Shown: positions 12,297 through 20,202 of the stretch, piece by piece | Layout of the letters: each line of letters starts with the position of its first letter | How positions within the stretch are numbered: the first letter of the stretch is position 1 | NCBI GenBank assembly: GCA_021014945.1 | Contig: MU266654.1 | Location: forward strand, 1-26,080 | Origin: Leucogyrophana mollusca | Lineage: Eukaryota > Basidiomycota > Agaricomycetes > Boletales | DNA length: 26,080 bases | Reading direction: 5' to 3' | Translations under genes and position numbers: made by a program | The notes under the pieces: model-generated | The model's input: only the letters and a program-made list of their open reading frames with translations | The model's database searches: none | What the model was told of the DNA's origin: nothing

Positions 12297-12367
12297 GATT
12301 GGCTCGGGAGCATCAGGACGTTGCAGGCGCTTGTCGGCAAACAACGGGAGGCATTTTTGCCGAACAC

Positions 12368-12470
12368 TCAGGCTATACTGTCATTCTTGTGCATGAATGG
12401 ACTGTAGTTAGAGGATAATTGGTTGTGCATGAATGACAGCCCCAAATCGGGGGAGTCATTCATGCACAAC
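12368..12470 (+). repeat. Left end of the KDZ-type element: TTGTGCATGA subterminal repeats
   Basis: TCAGGCTATACTGTCAT (12368-12384) is followed by TTGTGCATGAA at 12387, a second TTGTGCATGA 36 nt later at 12423, and an inverted copy TCATTCATGCACAA ending near 12469. The same arrangement recurs in direct orientation at 25839. In inverted orientation a looser version sits at 24235-24278. This is the pattern expected of a transposon end with several transposase-binding sites. The exact outer base is not certain. Confidence 0.6.
12422..12470. repeat. Perfect 16-bp inverted repeat with 17-nt loop
   Basis: GTTGTGCATGAATGAC (12422-12437) pairs exactly with GTCATTCATGCACAAC (12455-12470). The loop contains CCCC and GGGG, which can lengthen the stem. 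It lies in the left end zone of the large element. Confidence 0.9.
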
Positions 12471-12586
12471 CCATGCGGAGCCAACGGGTTCTAAAAAAGT
12501 GGTGCATTACTCCCTGCAATGGCGTGCGTAGACTGTCATGCACAAGGGTGGTTTGGGGGCTTCGGCTACATATGGGTGCGGTTCCC

Positions 12587-12687
12587 ACTATATTTAGGTC
12601 TGATGCGCCATCATGGTCCAGACATACCTATATCGCCCGAATCCTACTATACATAGGTCTGATGCGCATCAATGATTCCAGACACAG
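12587..12687 (+). repeat. Two copies of a ~42-bp direct repeat
   Basis: Copies at 12587-12627 and 12646-12687 share ACTATA, TAGGTCTGATGCGC and TCCAGACA blocks. They lie in the non-coding left arm of the large element. Confidence 0.75.
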
Positions 12688-12870
12688 CTCTTTCGGGTCG
12701 GCTACAAAAGTACGCACTTCCGGTTGCCCGAACGCCCCATATTTCGCAAAGTCCAGGATGTCGGCTCGGTTACTGGTCTGTTACCGGTGCCTGTTCTTGA
12801 TTTTTCTCTCTAAGTCCCCACCGTACTGTGCCGCAAGTATTGGTAGAGTCGTCGATAGCTTTTGTTACAT

Positions 12871-13000
12871 AGTCGTTGATATCTCTCGTCCAGCGCAATT
12901 AATACAACAAAATAGCAATAATATTTCACCGTAGTCGTTTATATATACTCTTATTCCGGCGCTGTTATTACACAAGACAATAGCAATCATATTCTCTACC
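12871..13000 (+). repeat. Imperfect tandem repeat, ~62-68 bp units
   Basis: AGTCGTT...GCGC...ATAGCAATAATATT (12871-12930) is repeated as AGTCGTT...GCGC...ATAGCAATCATATT (12933-13000). The stretch is AT-rich and has no open frame. It precedes the 3' end of the minus-strand accessory gene. Confidence 0.65.
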
Positions 13001-13179
13001 ATACAATACAACTCAATATATACTATAGTGTACGCTCAATACCCCAATTGTAGATATTACTGCAAGATGTTCAAGATTAGGGACAAATGAAAGAGATTCA
13101 AGACAGAGTTTGTCTGCGCAGGATCACGAAATGCTTCAAGGCTTTCTCCTAAATATACTCGATTAGCTCCTATCACCCA

Positions 13180-15563
13180 TCATACATCCAGCACTGACCT
13201 TTTTACATTTTTAGTAGGGTCCTCCCCATTCGCAGCCCGTTTGCGCGAAGATTTTTTTGCGGGACCGGTGGTGTTTTCTTTGCCGTTCTCCCCGATAGCG
13301 TTTGCCAGGTCCCTCCACTTCGAAGGCACAAGACCACGGCTACTAGTGCGGCGTCCCGTTCGGTCTGTGGATTCGACTTGCTGATTATCGGAGCTACGAG
13401 CCCCGATTGCAGTGTCTCCAGGTGACTCAGGTGCGACGGCGGCTAAATCGGGAGCGACGGTGCGGGTTGGGGCCGGATTGTTCGGCGAGGGTGCAGTGCC
13501 GGGTGCCTCGACATCAGCGCTGGGGTTCTCGGGTGGGAATGGGCATGAGGGGGCCTCGGCGTCAGCGCCGGGTGCCGAGTCGACGTGGACAGACGGCAGG
13601 GACGCGGGAGTGTTCGCAACTGGGTTCTCGGGTGGGAATGGGCATAGGGGGGTCTCGACGTCAGCGCTGGGTGCCAAGTCGACGTGGATAGACGGCAGGG
13701 GCGCTGGAGTGTTCGCAACCGGGTTCTCGGGTGGGAATGGGCATGGGGGGTCCTCGGTGGGGGGTGCCTCGACATTCGGCTGTACGTGGGCCGGCGGCAC
13801 AAGGAAATTATCTGCGCAGGGGGCGTGAAGAGAGTCGATGTCGAAATCACTGATCAGGGTCTGCCAAAACTCCGAGACCGTCGCAAATGGATTGGATTTT
13901 GTGGCGAATTTGTTGGTCGGGGTTGCGTAAGGGTTGATGGGATCAGCGGCTAAACCGGGATCCTCGAATGCATCTCCCGTGAGTTCAGGTTCGAGGTCAT
14001 CGTCGAGACGAGTTGCTCGCGGAGGGGGATCCTGATAGAACGAGGGCGGCATAGGTAGTGGTTGGGTGGGTATGGACGGGAACTGCGCATCGATGCAAGG
14101 CTGGGTAACAACAACCAGAGGCGCGGGTTGTACATGAGCAGGGAGTTGTGCATCGGCGGCGGGTTGTGTTGCATCGGTGGTGGGTTGTACATGGGAGACG
14201 GGTTGTGCATCGGTGATGGGTTGTGCATGAGCAGGGGGTTGTGCATGGGAGACGGGTTGTGCATGGGAGGCGGGTTGTGCATCGGTGACGAGTTGTGCAT
14301 GAGCCGGGGGTTGTGCATCAATGACGGGTTGTGCATGGATGGTGGGTTGTGCAAGAAGAGGAGGCATCGTGTATAGTCCGTCCATATTGCTGACGCCGTC
14401 GGGTAAATCCTCATCCTCGTCATCTTCACCGCTTGTCTCTGACCCATTGCTTCCTGTCGACAAATCGTCTGCCATTGCCACACCATCCCCCATCGAAGCT
14501 ATCGTCACTCTTGTTAGCGCTTATCCCCACAACGCCGACTTGGAATCACTCACGGAACAAACGCTGAAGATGTTCAGAGAAAGGCAACATCACATTGTTA
14601 TCGAAATCTACGTATGTACGTCCAAAATGATTTCCCTTTTCGACTTCTCCACAGTGGAATCTAAATGTTTGAGTGAGCCAGGTAATTCATCGACAGTTTG
14701 TACAACTAAGACTCACGCAGACATCGTCAGCTGCTTGTCGTCGGTCGGCCCTCCCCAAAGCACAGTGAAAGAGTAGCCGGTTGCATTTGCAAAATCAGTA
14801 ACAATCTTTCGCACCAAGGACGGTAGGTTCTCAATCATCCTGCCAAGTCCAGATCAGTGAGAATGCAGTGATGAAGCCGCTCGGCCCCACTTACTTGGCC
14901 CTCTCCTCAGAGGTAACCGAACCACCAGTCTTCTTCCGGTTCCTGTTCTCCTTTTGGGCAGCCTTTATTAACTCAAGTTCGGCCTTTACTTCCGGGGTTT
15001 CTTTGGCCAGCTGTTCCTTTGCTACTCGCCTAGTCACAACAAGCCTGTCGCCCTGGGATGTAGCTCCATCTGCTTCGCATTGAGCCTCGACGGCCGCCTT
15101 CATATTCTTGTAGAAGTGCTGGATGTACAACTCCTGAGCGCTGAGATTGCGCTTCCCTTTCGGGTTAATCAGCTTGTTCACAATCTTATTGTTGGAGTTG
15201 CCGGCTGCCCTCGCCCGTTTGCCGCTCGGCGCATGCCACCGCATCCAGGCCTTCAATTGCTGATCAGTGTCGGTCATATTATTAGTTTAGCGATCCACTA
15301 CCCTGAGGTACCAATAGAAGGCTGACCTTTTTACGCTTGCCTGTTGCATTCCCCACCTCCGCTTGTTGCTCTGGGGTAAGCGACTGGTCTGCAGGGATAT
15401 TCGGAAAGACATGGAAGCGCTCGGGGAACTTGTCGGCCCATGCCCCAAATAATACAGGCCAATAAGCGGCATAGTCCTTGGAAGGCGTGCACGCTTCGTA
15501 ATCGGAGATACGCTCCTCTAACCACGCTCTCTGGTCACCTGTTGTCCACTCGTTTGGACTCAT
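13180..15563 (-). CDS. Accessory protein of the KDZ element, 719 aa with Pro-rich repeats
   Basis: Function unknown. Exons (minus strand) are 15563-15327, 15259-14895, 14839-14717, 14660-14554 and 14507-13180. Introns are 46-67 nt with matching phases; intron 1 has a GTCAGC donor. Residues 1-100 read WTTGDQRAWLEERISDYEA...YWPVLFGAWADKFPERF...KRKKQLKAWMRWH, a Trp-rich helical pattern like a Myb/SANT or homeodomain-type DNA-binding fold. I recall this kind of N-terminus from many basidiomycete proteins near transposons. Residues 110-275 continue that conserved body (ELYIQHFYKN, RVAKEQLAKE, TGYSFTVLWGGPT, PFSEHLQRLF). Then come an acidic patch (~305-315), twelve 6-residue xxHAQP-type repeats (333-405), 33-residue repeats starting CPFPPENP (533, 566, 599) and a basic, probably nuclear-targeting tail (KKSSRKR). 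The phases and conserved body make it a real, intact gene. Confidence 0.8.
13526..13745 (-). repeat. 99-bp tandem repeat encoding 33-aa CPFPPENP units
   Basis: The plus-strand string TTCTCGGGTGGGAATGGGCA recurs at 13526, 13625 and 13724, exactly 99 bases apart, so the reading frame is kept. Two full units and a partial third are present in the C-terminal part of the 719-aa protein. Confidence 0.9.
14125..14343 (-). repeat. 18-bp tandem repeat encoding xxHAQP / xxDAQP units
   Basis: About twelve units in frame. On the plus strand the array contains nine exact GTTGTGCAT words, one GTTGTGCAA just past its edge, and several variants (GTTGTACAT, GTTGTGTTGCAT). Some units are shifted by one codon (DATQP). 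The same word occurs at the ends of the surrounding element. Confidence 0.9.
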
Positions 15564-15918
15564 TAAAATCTAGAACACCACTATTAGTTCAGTGAGTCAT
15601 ATGAGGTCATGTGTGACCTTCCGTGTACCTCACCTTTTGTTTTAGCCGTAGCGCCGTAGGGTTGAAGCGAGATGAAAATTTCCTGTATATTATCACACGG
15701 ATAAATTTGCTTGCACCCCGTGCGCACACAATTAAGGTTCAGTGAATTGCCTTGTAAATAGATTTACAGCTTCTCGGCCACTTCTCTCCGCTCTCTCCGC
15801 TCCCCCCCTGACGGCGCTTCCCAGCTATACAGGTGGCCGGAATTGTCCGACGGGGCCAACCTTAAAATACCCGAAAGTTCATTACTGCCACGGCCGTTCA
15901 ACTTAAACTCTACTCGAT
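15564..15918. promoter_or_regulatory. Shared divergent promoter region
   Basis: These 355 bases separate the start codons of two divergently transcribed genes (minus 15563, plus 15919) that share an N-terminal domain. No unambiguous TATA box was found; there are AT-rich words (ccttaaaata at about 15860, gtaaatagattta at about 15754). The regulatory role is inferred from gene arrangement alone. Confidence 0.4.
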
Positions 15919-16342
15919 ATGGTGAGTGCCTTATTTTAAACCTCTGACAGGCGATGACGACAAGACATAGCCACCCGCCTGCCAGTGGACAGCCGAGCAG
16001 GAGAGGTATTTGTGGTCGTATACCGCCGAGTACCTCAAGAGTGTCAGGGAGCACACGCTACTTGAGTTCTGGTGCATATTCTTCTCCCATTGGTTCCATC
16101 TGTGGCCGGAGGAACCAGAAGCTGGCGTCCTGACGGCAGACGAGCTTGTCGCGCTCTCAGGAAGCATCACACAGCGCTGCCGGGTACGTTTACCTTTCTA
16201 ATTCATTTTTTGCGACCCCATGCTCAATGCTCGTGGTCTGTTGTTGTCGTAACAGGATTTGCGAATTTGGATGGTTACGCACGCAAGATTGACTTCAGCG
16301 CGTATGCGTCGTCAACGCCGCCCTTTGCGAATGAGAGGGTGA
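15919..16342 (+). CDS. Short paralog of the accessory protein N-terminal domain, 95 aa
   Basis: Function unknown. Exons are 15919-15921 (ATG alone), 15986-16183 and 16256-16342; introns are GTGAGT...CCAG and GTACGT...ACAG. The peptide reads WTAEQERYLWSYTAEYL...EFWCIFFSHWFHLWPEEPE...SGSITQRCRDLRIWMVTHAR. It lines up with WTTGDQRAWLEERISDY...YWPVLFGAWADKFPERF...KRKKQLKAWMRWHA of the neighbouring 719-aa protein. It ends in an Arg-rich tail. A one-codon first exon is unusual, and a longer 5' end cannot be excluded, but the upstream frame has a TAG within 20 bases of the acceptor. It could be a stand-alone DNA-binding partner or a decayed copy of the larger gene. Confidence 0.6.
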
Positions 16343-16441
16343 ACGATGACTGGGGGTTTTTATGTGGTATCTAGCTTCTTGACTACGGTGTGCGGTAGAG
16401 ATCATACGTACATAATCGTGTGTGCACCCCATGTATATGTA

Positions 16442-17257
16442 TTAGAACAACTCTCTAGCCTGATAGAGCAAGCCACGCCCGCCATGCGCCCCCACCAGCC
16501 CATCGACATCCGACGATAAAGTGTATGTAAGAAGGTCCTCTAAATATGTGATCAATGTTCGCACCTGGCTTGAAGCCGCTTCAGCATCGCGCAGCCTTCT
16601 CCCGCACCCTTCCTGCTGAAGAATATCCGCCTCTACTCTCCGAGCGAACGCCTGGATGCTCTCAGCCTTGTCGACAGCGTGTTGGATGGCCTTCCTTCCA
16701 TCTTCCTCACCAGCAGTATACGCTTCATACAGTGACTCGAGCATGGCCGTTGACGAACCGTGCGCCAGATCCCGAAGTCGGCTTTGGATGGAGACAGCTG
16801 TTAATAGTCTTAGGACACTTTAGATCAGTTTCAGCGCTGTCCCTTAGGTAGTTACTTGCCTATGCTCCGTCCTGGTCGTGGACCTATGAATGTAAGTTAG
16901 ACTATGTACGCCAACAATACCGGTTTACCCACGTTGATGAGGGAGGGTGCTGCTCGGAGTGCTGGAGTCCCTGCTTTGAGTTGTTTCTGACAGCCGACTG
17001 CTGGATGGGATTTCCTCTGGTATAGATACTTGTCCTGCGTCAATAATTAACATCAAAGAACTTGATTGCATACCGGCGCTGGTGGTACTTGTCCTTAAGT
17101 TGCGCGTTGATGCTGTCTCGATTCCTGGTTGCTATATGAGTAGTAGTGTATAGAATAAAGCCTGTTGAATTACTTACTTTTTATAATACTTCAGCCTCGA
17201 AAGTCGTGCTGCTTGAATCTTCTCTTCGGGAGTCTTGTAGAGACAAGGACGTGCCAT
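16442..17257 (-). CDS. Small protein with basic N-terminus and coiled C-terminus (middle exons unresolved)
   Basis: Function unknown; similar small proteins (MARP...TPEEK...RYYKKNRDSIN) are common in mushroom genomes, as I recall. Exon 1 is 17257-17178 and exon 2 is 17124-17074, with good donors (GTAAGT, GTATGC) and phase 2 at both. They encode MARPCLYKTPEEKIQAARLS... and NRDSINAQLKDKYHQR, a basic helix. The last exon, ending at 16442, encodes RLRDLAHGS, LESLYEAYTAGEEDG, VEADILQQEGCG, LITYLEDLL and GGRGLLYQ, a helical, probably coiled-coil block. Between these the splice choice is open. One model uses an acceptor at 17001, a Ser/Thr-rich exon, GTAAAC at ~16926, and then a GC donor (AG|GCAAGT, ~16860). 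Another uses a longer intron. No zinc-binding cysteines. Confidence 0.6.
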
Positions 17258-17800
17258 GTTGGTATGGCACTAACGTTGTATGTGACTGTGTGAATACTAG
17301 ATAGATACAGAACAGGGCTTGTGAATGCGTACTGTTCATTGGAGATTAACTCAACTTATAGCTTTTGCTGGTCAACGCATTTAATTAAAATATCTACACT
17401 AGTGTGTTAGACCAGTATATTGTATAGCATTGATGATATGCGGTACTATATCTGAAATTATGGAACGTAGTCCCTCAACTTCATAGGAGATGAATTATAG
17501 GCTGCTGCATATATTACTACTAGTATAATACTGCGAATACTTGAACCAGTTGACACATGTACGGGCCAACGCTCAGTACACATGTGCATCAGATCCTACA
17601 GCATAAGTACAGGGGGTATATGTTTTATCTCTCAGTGGTCCTGTCTACCTATTTCATCCTAGAATAATGTGTTGCGTCCTTATGGTATGCGCCGCATATG
17701 AAATCCCAAGAAAATCATTGTATTGTGGGCGATTACATGATACATTTAAACCAAGTTCTACCCCTGATTATAATTTATGCGACACCTCATGGATACATGT
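17258..17800. other. Intergenic, AT-rich
   Basis: Lies between the start of the minus-strand small gene and the 3' end of the next minus-strand gene. ACACATGT occurs twice about 30 bases apart (about 17553 and 17577), giving a small palindromic pair. No gene was recognised. Confidence 0.45.
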
Positions 17801-18624
17801 TTACAACAACTCAAGCTCCTGAGACTCGATGGCAACCTGAATCGCCGCCTTCCCCTCCGCCAATGTGCTGCACTTGTCGAAGAGGGCGCGCCGGACGCTG
17901 CTGACGAGGGGGGAGGCAGAGTGCCTGAGGGTTAAATGATTAGGCTGTGGCACCTAAGAGCTGTAATAGAAGGCTCACCAGGAAGCAATGATGCCGACAC
18001 GCCTTCCTTTAGTGATGCAGTAGAGTGTGGCGTGGCCTGGGTTGACCGGAACACAATACGCGCTCCCTTGGTAGTACTCGATCTCGTGACCAACAGGAGG
18101 GGGACGAGGAGGAAGGAGGAAAGGAGGCACGGCGGGAGAGGTCGTGACGGTGGTGCCTACGGAGGGGCTGTAAGCGACGGCAGGGGGCGCAGAAGTGGGC
18201 GTAGGTGCCAGTACAGCGAGAGAGGTACCGGTCGTGACAGTGACGCCCATGGAAGTTACGGAAGCAACCGAAGGAGGCGCAGAAGTCGCGGGAATGGACG
18301 AAATGTCGCTGAAGGAAGACGAAGGGGAAGCAATCGAAGCCTCCTCTTCACGAGGCTGATGAACGTGATTGGTTTGCTGACGCATGAGATAGTTGTGCAT
18401 GACTTACATTGGCAGCCAAAGTGATGGGGGCAACCAGAGCGTCAGCGGCCTCTCGACTAAGAACGATACCACCCAGAAGGGCAGTGATTTGATCTGATGA
18501 GGGACTGTCAGAAAATTGTAGAATACATACGGCAGAACTCACCAATTTGAGATGAGACGTCCACTGTACTTGCGTGTGCGGAAACGGGGGAGGCATCGGC
18601 ACGGGCAACAACAGAGGGTGTCAT
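17801..18624 (-). CDS. Viroplasmin/RNase H1 N-terminal-like domain protein, 222 aa
   Basis: Exons (minus strand) are 18624-18543, 18493-18408, 18355-17979 and 17924-17801, with GT-AG introns of 49-54 nt and matching phases. Residues 1-55 are Ala/Val-rich and helical (ITALLGGIVLSREAADALV). Residues ~56-140 are a low-complexity Ser/Thr/Pro/Val linker. The C-terminal ~75 residues carry the pattern of the caulimovirus viroplasmin / RNase H1 N-terminal domain: LYCITKGRRVGIIASW followed, across intron 3, by a turn and SVRRALFDKCSTLAEGKAAI. In RNase H1 that small domain binds nucleic-acid duplexes. No RNase H catalytic domain follows. So a nucleic-acid-binding cargo protein is likely, but the partner is unknown. 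Intron 2 contains GTTGTGCATGACTT (18392-18405), the word found at the element ends. Confidence 0.72.
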
Positions 18625-18723
18625 GACTCAAAGTAAGGGTTTCAAGTGAATATCAAGGACGGATGGGACAGAGAACTGAGACAATTCGTTAGCCAAGTGT
18701 CGCTCTTTTAAGCGGTTGAGCAC

Positions 18724-19143
18724 TTACAGGATACTATATGCGGCTGTTCGCGAGCTGCAGGGAGTCAGCTGTTGCTGATACAGAGCGAGACGGTTAGGGC
18801 GTCGCACGTTGCGTGTTACATACCTGACACCCAGATACAGAATGCTCACCACTAACAAGGCAAAGCCATGGCCCCAAACGGCTTGGACCGGCGAGACAAT
18901 AGCGGTAGTAAGTGTATGGTCCGGCGCTGATAAGAACGGTGGAGTACAAATTGATAAGGAGATGTAGAAGCTGGTAAAGGCTGGAGGATCGTAGAATCGA
19001 CAACAGACGCACAGCCAGTGGGAACAACTCTTGGAGTCTTTCCTTTTCTGGACAAGCCATGTGTTTGATTCAACCTGAGTTAGTTGGCCTCCTGCTGCAC
19101 TGAGCGGTGCGCCACTGCACACATGTCGCTGGGTATCACTCAT
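18724..19143 (-). CDS. Uncertain open frame, 139 aa
   Basis: An ATG at 19143 opens a frame to 18724. All three minus-strand frames are open between about 18852 and 19060, so an intronless coding frame cannot be chosen with confidence. The 139-aa frame contains one hydrophobic stretch (GFALLVVSILYLGV) and a basic tail. No recognised domain. It lies upstream of the viroplasmin-like gene in the same orientation and could be a small gene, a decayed one or chance. Confidence 0.25.
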   Translation of the reverse strand: MSDTQRHVCSGAPLSAAGGQLTQVESNTWLVQKRKDSKSCSHWLCVCCRFYDPPAFTSFYISLSICTPPFLSAPDHTLTTAIVSPVQAVWGHGFALLVVSILYLGVRYVTRNVRRPNRLALYQQQLTPCSSRTAAYSIL

Positions 19144-19348
19144 GAATGGGCTCGGGTTCGGTCATGCGTGGCGAGTTGGACTTCTTAGATGGGATCCTCC
19201 TTGGCTTCTCTGAAGGCGAGTCTTTAATCAAACTCGTATTTCTTCTCTTGGTGAATCACTGATCATCAGCTCAAGTTGGGAACTTCTCAGACCGGAGTGT
19301 TCTAGTCCGCGGCCCTTCGATCACGACGCCCTTCTCCCTTGGAGCAGG

Positions 19349-20152
19349 ATGCAACAGGCCCAACGGTCAACTCTGGCCAGGGCAACGGATCGGGTCCACA
19401 TCCAATTATGTTGCCCACAGGCACGTCGGTGCCAACTGGCGGGGTGCGCAAACACCAGTCCAGCATGCCGTGCTCAACCACGTCTACTGTTGGATGCAAG
19501 CATTGGATTTGGTACGCCTTCAATTATTTCCTTCTGCTTTCGTGTATTCCCGTGTCTTTCTCATTCTGCTATGCCCTTCTCGATATTTGCGAGTCTACGC
19601 AAAGCAAGACTATATCACACAACACCCTTGCTGCGGCCTCTGCGTGGGTTGCGTTCTACTGGGCCGTGCTGATCTTCTCGTTATGTAAGTCAGTTGTGTT
19701 GCATACAGGACTCTGCTGATGTCTTGCAGCGGCCTGCGTCGTACCTGCCCTTTCCCCGTTCCCTCGCATGTCCCTCTTCACTCGGCGATTTTACCCCCGA
19801 TCACACACGGCACACATGCGCATCGACCGCCTTAAGCGACTGTGCCGTGAAAATGTCCGTACGGTATTCATCACGGGGATATTAACCCGGACGGCTGCTG
19901 TTGGTGCGTCAACATCTAACATTTGCAAGATAATGCCACTGAAGTGTTTTCCAGCGATCTCTGACAAGTCTACCGTCAGAGATATTATGCAGACGCTCTT
20001 CTGCCGACGTCTGGTACCTGGACGCTACGAACAATCACACTATCTGTGCCTACCTGGCATATTTGGACGCCAACTCGGCTGGGATGAAATTCTCGGCGCG
20101 TCTCTTTCACATCTTCACTTGCGGTTACGGCTTCCCGGTGGTACACTGCCTG
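19349..20152 (+). other. Unassigned plus-strand coding-like region, perhaps 5' exons of the transposase
   Basis: A frame around 19490-19685 has two hydrophobic stretches (WYAFNYFLLLSCIPVSF and LAAASAWVAFYWAVLIFSL) and is followed by a possible intron (GTAAGT at 19685 to TTGCAG at 19730). A second frame opens at ATG 19768 and reaches 20152. There, donor GTAAGT (20153) joins in correct phase (1) to the first clear KDZ exon at 20203. That phase match suggests the transposase start lies in this frame. The hydrophobic part has no known match and may be a separate gene. Confidence 0.35.
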
Positions 20153-20202
20153 GTAAGTTGCAATATATTTCCAATTGAGACTGCATCATTCATATTCCGA
20201 AG

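Noticed and set aside
13412..13828. Plus-strand and other-frame open reading frames over the accessory gene repeats (13407-13850, 13950-14486, 14062-14376)
   Set aside because: They are shadows of the in-frame tandem repeats of the minus-strand gene, which is supported by five exons with matching phases.
14125..14343. CRISPR-like array
   Set aside because: The 18-bp units are directly adjacent with no unique spacers, keep the reading frame and sit in a eukaryotic gene.
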